Positions 1 to 9,494 of a stretch of 64,000 nt of DNA are shown here, in pieces. Numbering within the stretch: position 1 is the first letter of the stretch; every line of letters begins with the position of its first letter. Made by a program: the position numbers and the translations under genes. The notes under the pieces were generated by a model that had not been told where the DNA came from, made no database searches, and saw nothing but the letters and a program-made list of their open reading frames with translations. Origin of the DNA: Thermoanaerobaculia bacterium (lineage in GTDB: Bacteria; Acidobacteriota; Thermoanaerobaculia; Multivoradales; J023); the NCBI GenBank assembly GCA_028066595.1, contig JALCBJ010000028.1, positions 1 to 64,000 of the forward strand. Reading direction: 5' to 3'.

Positions 1-84
1 CCCCAGCGGATGCGCGGCAAGCGCAACATCGCTCGCGTCCTCACCGACTACCTAGAACATCACCTCGACGACGGGCCGACCTGA
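1..84 (+). CDS. C-terminal fragment of an unidentified protein
   Basis: The frame beginning at base 1 is open for 27 codons and stops with TGA at 82-84. The visible tail includes RGKRNIARVLTDYLEHHL and is probably helical. It ends 41 bases before the agmatinase start on the same strand, so the two may share a transcript. A polyamine gene such as an arginine decarboxylase would be a natural partner there, but the fragment is too short to recognise and I assign no function. The start lies outside the window. Confidence 0.5.
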   Translation, partial: PQRMRGKRNIARVLTDYLEHHLDDGPT

Positions 85-125
85 ACTCGGACCCGCGTCT
101 GTCCGCCCTGAAGAGAACCTCCCAG

Positions 126-1031
126 ATGCGCCGTGACCTTCCCAGCTTTTTGAGCCTCGACAAGACCGATCTCGTATCGTGGCAGGATGCCCGCACCGTC
201 ATCCTGCCGCTACCCTTCGAACGCACCGTCGTCTGGGGAAAAGGCACCTCGCGCGGGCCTGAAGCATTGCTGGAGGCATCGGCATTCATCGAGCTCTACG
301 ATGAGGAGCTCGACTGCGAGCCTTGCCGGCATGGCATCCACACAGCGCCGGCTTTCCTCCCGCAGTCGGAGGATCTGGGGGAGTGCATGGATCAGATGGA
401 GGCGGAGGCTCGCCGCCATCTCGATGCCGGCAAGTTCCTGATCAGCCTGGGTGGCGAGCACAGCATGACCCTGGCCCCGGTGCGCGCGACACAGAAAGCG
501 GTACGCGAGCTCCACGGTACGGACCTCGGCATTGTGCAATTCGACGCTCATACCGATCTGCGCGACAGCTATCACGGGACGCCCTATAGCCACGCCTCGG
601 TCATGCGCCGAGTCCTGGAGCTGGGGGTGCCGTCGCTGCCGGTGGGGATCCGCTCCAGCGCACCGGAAGAGATGCCGGTGATCCGCGAACACGACATCCC
701 CGTCATCTGGAGTCACGACGTGCACCGGGATACACGCACCGGCTCCACTCAGCGTTTCCTGGACGCGCTCGAGCGGCTGCCCGACAAGATCTACCTGACA
801 TTCGACATCGACTTCTTCGATCCGTCGGTCGTGCCGTCCACGGGAACCCCGGAGCCGGGAGGAGGCTTCTGGCACCCGACGATCGAGTGGTTGCGCCTGC
901 TCTTCGAATCCAAAGATGTCGTCGCCATGGACGTGGTGGAGTTGGCGCCGGTGGATGGGCATCCCGCGAGCGACTTCGTCGCCGCCAAGCTGGTGCACAA
1001 ATGCATCGGCTACAAGTTCGATCTGGCCTGA
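126..1031 (+). CDS. speB: agmatinase / ureohydrolase family
   Basis: A 301-aa member of the ureohydrolase (arginase/agmatinase) family, of normal length. The dinuclear-metal motifs are all present: GGEHS at residues 109-113, DAHTD at 140-144 and DIDFFDP at 227-233. The surrounding DAHTDLRD and SHASVMRR segments are typical of agmatinases rather than arginases. The family hydrolyses agmatine to putrescine and urea in the cytoplasm, part of polyamine synthesis from arginine. Guanidinobutyrase or another guanidino substrate cannot be excluded from motifs alone. The ATG at 126 lies after a weak purine-rich stretch (GAAGAGAA). A stem-loop about 70 bases after the stop could end the transcript. Confidence 0.9.
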   Translation: MRRDLPSFLSLDKTDLVSWQDARTVILPLPFERTVVWGKGTSRGPEALLEASAFIELYDEELDCEPCRHGIHTAPAFLPQSEDLGECMDQMEAEARRHLDAGKFLISLGGEHSMTLAPVRATQKAVRELHGTDLGIVQFDAHTDLRDSYHGTPYSHASVMRRVLELGVPSLPVGIRSSAPEEMPVIREHDIPVIWSHDVHRDTRTGSTQRFLDALERLPDKIYLTFDIDFFDPSVVPSTGTPEPGGGFWHPTIEWLRLLFESKDVVAMDVVELAPVDGHPASDFVAAKLVHKCIGYKFDLA

Positions 1032-1100
1032 GCCCGGAAGGGCGGCAGGCCGTGAGCGCAGGTACCGTCCTCCAGCTGCCTGCACGAGCGTCACGCATAC

Positions 1101-1132
1101 AGCTACGAGCGGTCGGCAGACGGCTCGTAGCT
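1101..1132 (+). terminator. perfect 10-bp stem, 12-nt loop, after agmatinase
   Basis: AGCTACGAGC at 1101-1110 pairs exactly with GCTCGTAGCT at 1123-1132 across a 12-base loop. It lies between the agmatinase stop and the kinase start. No T-run follows, so it is either a terminator without a U-tract or an mRNA-end or processing structure. Its inner core CTACGAG/CTCGTAG recurs in the hairpin after purK at 51939-51972. Confidence 0.45.
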
Positions 1133-1232
1133 AGCAGCCCGAAGTGGCAGTCGCGTGCGGCCGTACGACGGGCACCACGGGCTGCTAAACTGCCTTCCTA
1201 CTGTTTCTTCTGGGGATCTTCCGGCCTGCACC

Positions 1233-2888
1233 ATGGATAGCATCGGTAAATACGAAGTACTCGAGAAGATCGGCTCGGGGGGATTCGCGATTGTCTACAA
1301 GGGCTTCGACCCTTTCTTGAAACGGGCAGTGGCGATCAAGGTCTGTTATTCGCGCGACGAGGAAACGCGCCAACGGTTCTTCCGCGAGGCGGAGATCGCC
1401 GGGAACCTGGTGCACAAGAACATCACCACGATCTTCGACTTCGGCCTTCACGATCAGATGCCGTACCTGATCGAGGAGTATCTGCCCGGAGAAGATCTGG
1501 CGCACATGATCCGGAGACAGGAACCGCAGCACCTGGAACAGAAGCTCGACTTTCTGATGCAGATCGCCAGCGGCCTGGAATATGCACATCAGCAAGGCGT
1601 CATCCATCGAGACATCAAGCCGTCCAACGTGCGCGTGGTGGACGGCACGGTTCTGAAGATCATGGACTTCGGCACGGCCAAGCTGGCAAACGTCGAGAGT
1701 CATCTCACGCAGACAGGCATGACCCTGGGGACGGTGGCGTACCTTTCGCCGGAGCGTTTGCTCGGCAAGCCGTCCGGCACGAACTCCGACATCTTCTCCT
1801 TCGGAGTCCTGGCTTTCGAGTTGCTGAGCTTTCGCCGCCCATTCTCCGGACGCAATATCCCTCACCTCATCGACCAAGTCCTCAATGCCGCCCCCGTGGC
1901 GCTAGGGGACGTGTGGGAGGACTGCCCGCCTCGCCTCGATGCGCTGGTCCAGCGCAGCCTGGCCAAAGATCCCGCCGAGCGCTATGCCGACTGCAGCGAA
2001 GTGCTGCGCGACCTCGACGAAGTGGTCATCGAGCTCACCGGTTCCTCGGCGCCGTCACGGGAGAGCCTCAGCGGTACGCAAAAAGTCGGAGTTCCTCCCG
2101 TCAATCTCCAGCTCACAGGCTTGCTCGACCGCGCCCGCCAGTTGCACGCCAGGGGAAAGTTTCAACGCGCACTGCTGATCCTCGAAGAAGTCCTCGAGAT
2201 GGATCCCGGCAATCAGGACGCCAAACAGCTCCAGATCACCTGTACTGAGGCCGAGCAAGGCAACGAGACGCCGAAGATGCGTACCGAGGCGCGAACCGGG
2301 CTGGCCTGGGAAGGCCCCGACGAACGACGTACCCGCAAAGTCGGCGAAGCCGTGGCGTCCATCGAGGACTACATCGAGAACCGCCAAGTCGTACAGGCTG
2401 CCGATGCGCTCCGCTTCGCCCTACAGCTCTTCGGCTCGGTCGAGGACGCGCCGGCGCTTCGCCGAAAGATCGTCTCCGCTTCCCGCAAGCAACTATCCCG
2501 GGTCAAGGGTGAAGCACTGAAGGCAGCCCGCCGCCTGATCGACCAGATGATCATGTTACGTCGGGAGGGCCAGCTCGATCTGGAGCTCGCCGAGCTCCTC
2601 GTATTTCACATCACCCAGCTCGACCCAGACGACGTGGTATCCCGAGATCTGCTGGAGCTGGTGCGGCAGGAGACAGCCAAGGCGGCGTCCGAGGTTCAGC
2701 TGCCACCCGGCGAGAAAGATCAAAGGCGCGACGACGCAGTCCGCTCCATAGAACGGTTCCTGGCCGACGGTAACGCATCCATGGCCCGTGATGCGCTGAG
2801 CTTCGCCATTCAGATGCTCGGCGAGTTCGACGAGGCTGCGACGTTGCGCGCCCGGATCGACGACGCTCTCCGCACCCAGGCCAGCTAG
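1233..2888 (+). CDS. cytoplasmic PknB-type Ser/Thr protein kinase with duplicated helical tail
   Basis: A 551-aa Hanks-type kinase; the catalytic domain spans about residues 8-275. Visible motifs are the glycine loop GSGGFAIVYKG (15-24), AIKV with the ATP lysine, HRDIKPSN (125-132), DFG (145-147) and the activation segment TGMTLGTVAYLSPE (161-174). No membrane segment is present, unlike the next gene. The tail has a TPR-like unit (about 310-345) and two copies of a roughly 45-aa helical repeat (about 370-418 and 500-545), recognisable by ADALRFALQLFG versus RDALSFAIQMLG. I chose ATG 1233 because the kinase domain begins right after it; 26 in-frame codons upstream look non-coding. It is followed 19 bases later by a paralogous kinase. 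Substrates are unknown. Confidence 0.88.
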   Translation: MDSIGKYEVLEKIGSGGFAIVYKGFDPFLKRAVAIKVCYSRDEETRQRFFREAEIAGNLVHKNITTIFDFGLHDQMPYLIEEYLPGEDLAHMIRRQEPQHLEQKLDFLMQIASGLEYAHQQGVIHRDIKPSNVRVVDGTVLKIMDFGTAKLANVESHLTQTGMTLGTVAYLSPERLLGKPSGTNSDIFSFGVLAFELLSFRRPFSGRNIPHLIDQVLNAAPVALGDVWEDCPPRLDALVQRSLAKDPAERYADCSEVLRDLDEVVIELTGSSAPSRESLSGTQKVGVPPVNLQLTGLLDRARQLHARGKFQRALLILEEVLEMDPGNQDAKQLQITCTEAEQGNETPKMRTEARTGLAWEGPDERRTRKVGEAVASIEDYIENRQVVQAADALRFALQLFGSVEDAPALRRKIVSASRKQLSRVKGEALKAARRLIDQMIMLRREGQLDLELAELLVFHITQLDPDDVVSRDLLELVRQETAKAASEVQLPPGEKDQRRDDAVRSIERFLADGNASMARDALSFAIQMLGEFDEAATLRARIDDALRTQAS

Positions 2889-2907
2889 GAACTCGAACCG
2901 GAAGAGC

Positions 2908-4746
2908 ATGCGCAGCCTGGGCAAATATCAGCTGATCGAGCAGATAGGTATCGGCGGATTCGGCGAGGTGTGGAAGGGCTTCGATCCTTATATCAAGCGG
3001 CACGTGGCCGTGAAGACCTGCTCCTCGGACAGCGAGGACATGCGCACCCGCTTCTTTCAGGAGGCCGAAATTGCCGGCAACCTGCATCACAAGAACATCA
3101 CCACGGTCTACGACTTTGGTGTCCAAGAGAGCCTTCCCTACCTGATCCAGGAGTACCTCACCGGGGAAGATCTCGACCGCAAGGTAAAGCGCCGGGACTT
3201 TCTGCCCTATCCCGAGAAGCTCTACTACCTGCTCCAGATCGCCCGCGGGCTCGCCTATGCTCACTCGCGAGGTGTCATTCACCGCGACGTCAAGCCGGCC
3301 AACATCCGCATTCTGGAAGATGGCACGGCGAAGATTATGGACTTCGGAATCGCGAAGCTCCAACAGCAGGAAACCGTCCTCACTCAGACGGGTATGACCT
3401 TGGGTACAGCGGCCTACCTGGCACCGGAGCAGATCATGGGCGAGTCGGTCTCCACCGCGACCGACGTGTTCTCGTTCGGTGTGTTGGCATATGAGCTACT
3501 CACCTACCACCGGCCGTTCCCGGGCGAGCAGATTTCGGCGGTGCTCTATGCGCTGCTCCATACCGCTCCCAAGCCTATGCACGAGCACTGGCCCGCGGCT
3601 CCCGAGGACATCGTCGAGCTCATCGATCGATGCCTGACGAAAGACAGCGCCGGGAGGTTCGCCAGCGGCGGCGAGCTACAGCGAGCGCTCGAGCTGATCC
3701 AGAAGCAAGGTGCCATCGAGCGCTCGGGCGGAATCGTCGCGCCGGGACCGGCGGCCGACACCCAGCGTCCTTTGGTCACGCAGCCGCCACCCAGTACCGA
3801 CCCCACTCCTACCCCGACGCCCACACGCCTCGACGAGATGGAGATCACGGTCGTGGGTTCCGGCGCGGTTCCCACTCCGACTCTCCAACCCGCTATAGCC
3901 TCGGACGCCTCAGAGCTGCATCGAGAGCCAACACCCGGCGACGGCGGCACACCGATCGAGGTCGCTGCGACCAAGCTCTTGCCACGACAACCTCCTCCGA
4001 AGCCCAACTCCCGCGTGCCCTGGATCATCGTCGCTGTTCTCGCCGTCTTCGCCGGGGTCGGGGGCTGGTGGCTGGGAAGCCGGGCCGACGACACTCAAGG
4101 CGACTCGGCGGCGGCCAGAAGCAGGCAGACCACGCCCGACCCTGTCCCCGCCGACCAGGTATCCGCTACGCAGGATCAAGACCAGACGTCGGACCCGGAG
4201 TCGACTTCAGGTGCTCTGCCGAGCGACCTGGATGGTCCGGAAACCGCCGTACAGGAACCGATTCGCGCTCGGCTCGTCGTAGGCGCACCGTCCTGGACCG
4301 ACGACATGACTCTCCGAGTGGACAGCGGCATCGTGCGGGCGTTGGTGAGCCGCCAAGAGATTCCCCTGGACGCCGGACGCCACGTCCTGGAGTTCGCGAT
4401 CGATGCGAACGGCTTCACCGCCCAGAGCCGACAGGTCGTGCAGCTGGCCGAGGGCGAACGATTGGTGGTGACTCCCGAGATCCGTGAGCCTGCGACACTC
4501 TCGGTTCGAGCGATGCCGAGTACACCGCAGGGCTTTGTGTCAGTAGACGGTGGTGTGCCCGTTCAGACTCCGGTGAGCGGCTTGTTTCTATCGCCCGGTT
4601 CCCGGACGATAGAGATCACGGCTCGTTCGGCGGCGGCCGACGGAACCACCGCGACGCTCCGCCAGACCCTCGACTTCACGTCGGGAGAACGGATGGCGAT
4701 CACTTTCGACCTGGTCGCGGGAGAGCTGAATATCGCCGGCAGGTAA
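2908..4746 (+). CDS. transmembrane PknB-type Ser/Thr kinase with PEGA-like extracytoplasmic region
   Basis: A 612-aa kinase. Catalytic domain is about residues 7-270: GIGGFGEVWKG loop, AVK lysine, HRDVKPAN (125-132), DFG (145-147) and TGMTLGTAAYLAPE in the activation loop. A Pro/Thr-rich linker (about 285-365) leads to one membrane helix (about 370-391, WIIVAVLAVFAGVGGWWLG). An acidic spacer and a beta-rich C-terminal part (about 440-612) resembling PEGA-type domains follow. The kinase therefore faces the cytoplasm and the tail faces the periplasm, as in many bacterial receptor kinases. The activation loop is almost identical to that of the preceding kinase, so the pair arose by duplication. 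GGAAG just before ATG 2908 supports the start. Confidence 0.88.
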   Translation: MRSLGKYQLIEQIGIGGFGEVWKGFDPYIKRHVAVKTCSSDSEDMRTRFFQEAEIAGNLHHKNITTVYDFGVQESLPYLIQEYLTGEDLDRKVKRRDFLPYPEKLYYLLQIARGLAYAHSRGVIHRDVKPANIRILEDGTAKIMDFGIAKLQQQETVLTQTGMTLGTAAYLAPEQIMGESVSTATDVFSFGVLAYELLTYHRPFPGEQISAVLYALLHTAPKPMHEHWPAAPEDIVELIDRCLTKDSAGRFASGGELQRALELIQKQGAIERSGGIVAPGPAADTQRPLVTQPPPSTDPTPTPTPTRLDEMEITVVGSGAVPTPTLQPAIASDASELHREPTPGDGGTPIEVAATKLLPRQPPPKPNSRVPWIIVAVLAVFAGVGGWWLGSRADDTQGDSAAARSRQTTPDPVPADQVSATQDQDQTSDPESTSGALPSDLDGPETAVQEPIRARLVVGAPSWTDDMTLRVDSGIVRALVSRQEIPLDAGRHVLEFAIDANGFTAQSRQVVQLAEGERLVVTPEIREPATLSVRAMPSTPQGFVSVDGGVPVQTPVSGLFLSPGSRTIEITARSAAADGTTATLRQTLDFTSGERMAITFDLVAGELNIAGR

Positions 4747-4785
4747 CGCGAGGAACGGGTCTTCGTCGCGGGTTACAATCCCGAC

Positions 4786-6582
4786 ATGGAGCTGATTTCG
4801 GGTCACGTTCGTCGCTTCCTTCGGGTGTACGGCACCGTGGTCCTCGGACCGCTTCTTCTGGCACCTTCCAGCGTTTTCTCCCAGAGCGTCACACTCGCCG
4901 AGTTGACGGAGCTGGAAGACGCCGCGACGCAGAGCTATATCGAGGACGATCTCGAGACCGCGGCAGCGCTCTATCGGCAGCTGGCCAGGCTGCATTCCGA
5001 CGTCGGCGAGAAGACGCGAATCTTGATGACGGTCGCGTCGATCGAACACGATCAGGGCAGCATCGCCCGCGCGGTGGCCACACTCGCCGAAGTGCTGACC
5101 CTCGACCCCGACTATCAACTTCGTCCGGAGCTCTACGGAGAGACGTTCGTTCCCCTCTTCTACGAGGCGAAGGAAGAGGCCGAAGCTCGGCGCAAGTCCA
5201 TGGCGACACAGCAGGTGTCCGAGGGCCTGACGCGCCTCAACGCCGGCGACGAGTCAGGCGCCAGACGGCTCCTGGAAGAAGCGATCCAGCTGCGCGGCGA
5301 CCACCCCGAGGCGATCTACAACCTGGCATTGCTGAACCTGCGCCAGGGGCGCGACGACGAGGCGATGGCGGGATTTCAGAAAGTCATCGCCTTGGCCGAT
5401 GCCCAGGCTGGTCGTGTAGAAGACGACACGCTGTCGCGGGCCCTGACCAACGCCGGGCTGCTCTTTCTGCGGACGGGCAGCGAGACGGACGCCGCCGACG
5501 CGCTACAGCGCGCGGTGGACCTCGACGGCAGCAACGCCGCCGCCTGGTCGAACCTCGGCACTGTACTCCGCTCCCTGGGACGCCGGTCCGAAGCGGCACG
5601 AGCCTTCACCCGAGCCTACGAACGCGAGCCCGACGAGCCCAGTCATCTGTCCAATCTCGCGGTGTCGTATCTAGACGCCGGAGACGTCGAGGGTGCGGCT
5701 CGTCTGCTGAGCGAGGGCACGGGTCGTTTTCCTCGCCATGCCGAGCTGTGGCTTCACCTGGGCACCGCCTACCGCAAGCTCCAACGGAATCAGCAGGCGG
5801 TAGATGCCCTCGAAGCTGCGCTTCACAACGACCCCAGCAACCAGTCTCGTGTAGCCGAGCGGGCAGCCCTGGAGCTGGCCGTGGTGCAATATCGTCTGCG
5901 CGACCTGCGAGCGACGCTACGAGCCGCCGATCGGGCACTGGAACTTCGCTCCGACTCCGTTGACGCGCTGATCTACCGTGCGTTGGCGTTGGAAGCGTTG
6001 GGCGACCTCGAACCGGCACAAGAAGCTCTCGAAACAGCGCGTACCCTGGCTCCCACCCGCGGCATGATCTTCTTGAACCTCGGCAACGTGCTGTTCCGCC
6101 TCGGTGATTGGGACGGCGCCGAGACAGCATTCGAACGTGCCTTGGAGCTCGACCCCGACGAGCCCACGGCGCGGCAAAACCTGGACCAGCTGCGCGACGC
6201 AAGACGCCGTGGTGCGGTGCCACAACGTCAGAGTGGCCGATCGGCCTCACGGCAGACCCAGGGCCGCCAAAGCCCACCCCCTAGCCAGGGTCGCGCAGCC
6301 GTGAGCTCGATCCGACACGTCGACCTCGGCATCGAGTTCTCCGATGTCGACTACTCCTCGCTCGGCCTCCAAGGGGCAATGATCGAACGGGTCCGAGCCG
6401 GCTCGGTGGCAGGTCGCGCCGGCCTGCGGGACGGCGATCTCATGCTCCGACTCGATGGCGAAGCTGTGTCCGGCGAAGATGACTTCTCCCGACGACTCGG
6501 TCGCAAGCCGGCAGGCAGCCGAGTCGAAGTGACCTTGTTGCGTGACAACCGACCGTTGACCCTGACCTTGGTGGTGCCATGA
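4786..6582 (+). CDS. exported TPR-repeat protein with C-terminal PDZ domain
   Basis: A 598-aa protein with a probable signal peptide (residues about 1-33: basic start, VLGPLLLAPSSVFSQ). A long array of tetratricopeptide repeats follows (about 35-475), with typical units such as AIYNLALLNLRQGRDDEAM and AAWSNLGTVLRSLGRRSEAA. A Gln/Ser/Arg-rich linker leads to a PDZ domain (about 510-598, with AGLRDGDLMLRLDGEAVSG). TPR plus PDZ points to a periplasmic scaffold or adaptor rather than an enzyme; no protease triad is visible. It is 39 bases after the receptor kinase and overlaps the next gene by 4 bases (ATGA), so the set is probably co-transcribed. The partner protein is unknown. Confidence 0.82.
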   Translation: MELISGHVRRFLRVYGTVVLGPLLLAPSSVFSQSVTLAELTELEDAATQSYIEDDLETAAALYRQLARLHSDVGEKTRILMTVASIEHDQGSIARAVATLAEVLTLDPDYQLRPELYGETFVPLFYEAKEEAEARRKSMATQQVSEGLTRLNAGDESGARRLLEEAIQLRGDHPEAIYNLALLNLRQGRDDEAMAGFQKVIALADAQAGRVEDDTLSRALTNAGLLFLRTGSETDAADALQRAVDLDGSNAAAWSNLGTVLRSLGRRSEAARAFTRAYEREPDEPSHLSNLAVSYLDAGDVEGAARLLSEGTGRFPRHAELWLHLGTAYRKLQRNQQAVDALEAALHNDPSNQSRVAERAALELAVVQYRLRDLRATLRAADRALELRSDSVDALIYRALALEALGDLEPAQEALETARTLAPTRGMIFLNLGNVLFRLGDWDGAETAFERALELDPDEPTARQNLDQLRDARRRGAVPQRQSGRSASRQTQGRQSPPPSQGRAAVSSIRHVDLGIEFSDVDYSSLGLQGAMIERVRAGSVAGRAGLRDGDLMLRLDGEAVSGEDDFSRRLGRKPAGSRVEVTLLRDNRPLTLTLVVP

Positions 6583-7502
6583 AATATTCCGACACAGCCG
6601 ATCAACGCCAAAATCGCACCCACGTCTCGCGCCCTACGTTCCTGGCGATCTGCCTCGCGACCGGACTCCCGATCTACCTGTCGACCGCGGTCTTCGGTCA
6701 AGCCCCGGGGACGCAAGGTGAGGCAGCAGAAAAACCCGGATGGGCTAACGAGGCGCAGCTATCCTTCGTCGCGACCGACGGCAACGCCGAGACCTCGAGC
6801 CTGGGAATCGGCGCCAAATTCGAGCGCAAGGCGCCCTCTAACCGATTCGAGGCCAGCTTTAACGGCGTGCGCGCGGAATCGACGATCACCACGCGGACAG
6901 CGATTCTCGCCGACGATATCGTCTCGATCGACGAGCGTTCCGACAGCCAGCTCACCGCCGAGAACTACCACGCGAAAGCTCGGTTCGACCGCGATTTCGA
7001 TCAGGACTGGTTCTGGCACATCGGTGGTAGCTGGGAGAGGGACGAGTTCGCTGGTATCGATCACAGGTTCCAGGGAGTCGGCGGAATCGGCCACGAGATT
7101 CTCGACACCGAGGACCACACCTGGCGGGTCGACGCCGGCGTCACGTGGACCAACGAGCGGCCGACCGCGGGTGATACCGAGGAGTTCTTCGGCATTCGTC
7201 TTCTCTCGGATTGGTCGAAGCAGGCCACGGCATCGACCCATCTAGCGCACTCCATCACGGTGGACGGAAACTTCGAGGAGTCTGAGGACTACCGCGTCGA
7301 CACCACGTTCTCGGTCAAGGTCTCCATCTCCAAGCTGCTGTCGCTCCAGACGGCGCTGCAAGTCAAATACGACAGTCAGCCGGCCTTCGAGGAGATCGGC
7401 GTCGTGGACCCGGACGGCACCCCGGTCGATGGCCTGACCGCTCAGGTGGAGCTCGAGGAAACCGACGTCAAAGCGACGGTGTCGCTCGTGATCGACTTCT
7501 GA
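6579..7502 (+). CDS. DUF481 (YdiY-type) outer-membrane beta-barrel protein
   Basis: A 307-aa protein, translationally coupled to the TPR-PDZ gene by an ATGA overlap. A signal-like segment (about 17-40, FLAICLATGLPIYLSTAVFGQ) is followed by alternating amphipathic strands with many D/N/T/R residues: EAQLSFVATDGNAETSSLG, then FEASFNGVRAES, WFWHIGGSWERDEF and the final TVSLVIDF ending in phenylalanine, as in outer-membrane barrels. This matches DUF481, whose E. coli member YdiY is called salt-induced; a function is not established. Its linkage to a kinase and a periplasmic scaffold suggests an envelope-surveillance or transport set, which is inference. Confidence 0.75.
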   Translation: MKYSDTADQRQNRTHVSRPTFLAICLATGLPIYLSTAVFGQAPGTQGEAAEKPGWANEAQLSFVATDGNAETSSLGIGAKFERKAPSNRFEASFNGVRAESTITTRTAILADDIVSIDERSDSQLTAENYHAKARFDRDFDQDWFWHIGGSWERDEFAGIDHRFQGVGGIGHEILDTEDHTWRVDAGVTWTNERPTAGDTEEFFGIRLLSDWSKQATASTHLAHSITVDGNFEESEDYRVDTTFSVKVSISKLLSLQTALQVKYDSQPAFEEIGVVDPDGTPVDGLTAQVELEETDVKATVSLVIDF

Positions 7503-7542
7503 CGCCGGTTGCTCCCAAGCTCTCGAATCCTAGCTTCCAGAA

Positions 7543-9303
7543 CTAACGACTCGACACCACGAACATCCGGCCGGATCGTGGCCCGGAGACAGGACTCCAG
7601 CCTGACGTGAGCAGGAGGTCGATCGCTCCATCGCCATCGACATCGCCGATCCCGGTCGCGTCGAAGCCGAAGGTCTCGCCCATCACCTGAGAGGTCCAGG
7701 AACGGATCAGGGCTCCGTCCTGGCCCGAGTAGAGATAGACCTTGCCGCCACCGGGCGCTGCCGAGCCATGCTGCCAGGCTCCGACGATCAGATCTGCGTG
7801 TCCGTCACCGTTCACGTCCCCGGCATCTGCAGGGCCGATGCCGAAACCGTCGCCGGCTGCCTCGCCCTCGAGCACCAGGAGTTCCCGTCCATCGGTCCCG
7901 GACACCACGTGGATCTTGCCGGTCTGCGGTCCCTTGGCGCCATGTGACCAATCCGATGCATAGAGATCAGGTGTGCCGTCGGCATCGAGATCGCCGAGTA
8001 CGGAAACGAACATACCGCCAAAAGAGCTGGCACCAGCGTCCGACTCCATGACGAAGGCGGGTTCCTGGCTCAGCCCCTTCCAAACGTAGACCCGACCGCC
8101 GTCGTCGTCCCCGGCGTTGGGAGCTCCGGCGAGAACGAAGACCTGATCTCCGATCACCGCACCTGCGCCGGAGGAGCCCATGGCATCTCCGGCCGCCTCG
8201 CCGAGCCACTCGACGAGGACGGTGCCGTCCTTGCCCGAGTAGACGGCGGCTCTTCCGGCGCCCTCACCGGCCCGGCCGTTCTGAGGTGCGCCAACGAAAA
8301 CATCGGCGTGGCCGTCCTGGTCGACGTCTCCTACGTCCGATACCTTGCGCCCGAATTGCTCACCTTCCTCGCCCCGGATCTCCAGCACGACGTCCCCGGT
8401 ACGCCCATCGTAGATCCGTACCAGATCTGCACCCGTCGCTCCGACGACCACGTCCGGTACGCCGTTTCCGTCCACGTCGCCGGCAGCTTCGATGCCCCGT
8501 CCCAGCTGCCAGCCAGCCTCTCCCACTGCCGACCAGAGCAGGTCGCCACTCTTGCCGGAGTAGGTGTAGACCTTGCCCTCGGTCCCGGGATCGTTTTCAG
8601 GCTCAGGAGGGGCCGTACGGAAACCGGGTGCTGAGGTGGTCAGGTCGCGGATACCGTCTCCGTCCACGTCGCCGATCTCCCGGGCGATCCAACCATATTC
8701 ATCACCCGCCGATTCACCCCACCATTCGTGAATCACCCGCGTGTCTTCGAGGAATGGCTCATCGATCTCCTCGGCCGTCGGGCCCAGAGCAGCGAAGCGT
8801 GGTCCAAGCTCCTCGTGGTCCCGGACAGAGGCCAGCTGGGGATCGATGGCCACCTGAGACAGGTCGTACTTCCCCCCCGCGCGGAGCTCCTCCAGCGTCA
8901 CCAGGGCTTTCTCCAGCTCGCCCTGGCGCGCGGCTACTCGCGCCAGCTCGTACTGGGCGCGACGCTGCGTCGGATCCGCTTCCACGGCGCGTCGAAAGGA
9001 CTCCGCGGCCTCGTCCCATTTTTCCTGCGAGCGTTCAGCATAGCCCAGCAGAAAGAGCGCCCTACCGTTTTCCGAGTCAGCTGCCACCACCTGCTCGAGA
9101 ATCTCCTCGGCGCCCGCGGCATCGCCGGCACGCAGCTTCGCGAGACCGTTCTCGACCGTCGGTCCGGCTGCCGCGATCTCTGTGTCGGGTTCCGACGAAG
9201 TCGGCTCGGAATCCGCCGTCTCCGGAGAGGCACAAGCCACCAGTTGAAGAAGGAGGAACAGACAGGTGATCGACGACAACACGAGGCGAGCGACGCGGGA
9301 CAT
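7543..9303 (-). CDS. lipoprotein with TPR region and FG-GAP (integrin-type) beta-propeller
   Basis: A 586-aa protein. The ATG at 9303 (minus strand) is preceded by GGAG at good spacing and opens a lipoprotein signal, hydrophobic residues 7-22 ending LVAC with the lipidated Cys at 24. An acidic linker and about three TPR units follow (about 45-155, for example ALFLLGYAERSQEKWDEAA). Then comes a seven-bladed-type FG-GAP propeller (about 190-586) built on calcium-binding repeats like DVDGDGIRD, DVDGNGVPD, DVDQDGHAD and DVNGDGHAD. It is an outer-surface or periplasmic binding protein of unknown ligand. It is divergent from padR with 191 bases between start codons. Confidence 0.85.
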   Translation of the reverse strand: MSRVARLVLSSITCLFLLLQLVACASPETADSEPTSSEPDTEIAAAGPTVENGLAKLRAGDAAGAEEILEQVVAADSENGRALFLLGYAERSQEKWDEAAESFRRAVEADPTQRRAQYELARVAARQGELEKALVTLEELRAGGKYDLSQVAIDPQLASVRDHEELGPRFAALGPTAEEIDEPFLEDTRVIHEWWGESAGDEYGWIAREIGDVDGDGIRDLTTSAPGFRTAPPEPENDPGTEGKVYTYSGKSGDLLWSAVGEAGWQLGRGIEAAGDVDGNGVPDVVVGATGADLVRIYDGRTGDVVLEIRGEEGEQFGRKVSDVGDVDQDGHADVFVGAPQNGRAGEGAGRAAVYSGKDGTVLVEWLGEAAGDAMGSSGAGAVIGDQVFVLAGAPNAGDDDGGRVYVWKGLSQEPAFVMESDAGASSFGGMFVSVLGDLDADGTPDLYASDWSHGAKGPQTGKIHVVSGTDGRELLVLEGEAAGDGFGIGPADAGDVNGDGHADLIVGAWQHGSAAPGGGKVYLYSGQDGALIRSWTSQVMGETFGFDATGIGDVDGDGAIDLLLTSGWSPVSGPRSGRMFVVSSR

Positions 9304-9450
9304 GGCTATCTCCAGGTTATGAGTTGTCCTGGATACGACATCGCCGAAGCCAGGTTGGACGGCCCGAGGTCGACCGGCTCGGATTCGGTTCGCGACGCCC
9401 TCATGCGGTGGCGAAACGCGGATTGAAACCCAGCGGCTCATGGCTCGTAT

Positions 9451-9478
9451 ATGTAAAACAACTATAGTTGAAGAACAT
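9451..9478. promoter_or_regulatory. 28-bp symmetric operator, probable PadR binding site
   Basis: The sequence reads ATGT-N4-CAACTATAGTTG-N4-ACAT, symmetric about 9464/9465: a perfect 12-bp palindrome with a second matched pair of 4-mers at the ends. ATGT/ACAT half-sites are characteristic of PadR-family operators. The centre contains TATAGT (9463-9468), a good -10 element, so a bound regulator would block transcription of padR-ADOP starting about 17 bases before the ATG at 9495. The site may also affect the divergent lipoprotein gene. Assignment to the adjacent PadR is inference. Confidence 0.65.
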
Positions 9479-9494
9479 CTATCGAGGTTCCCAT

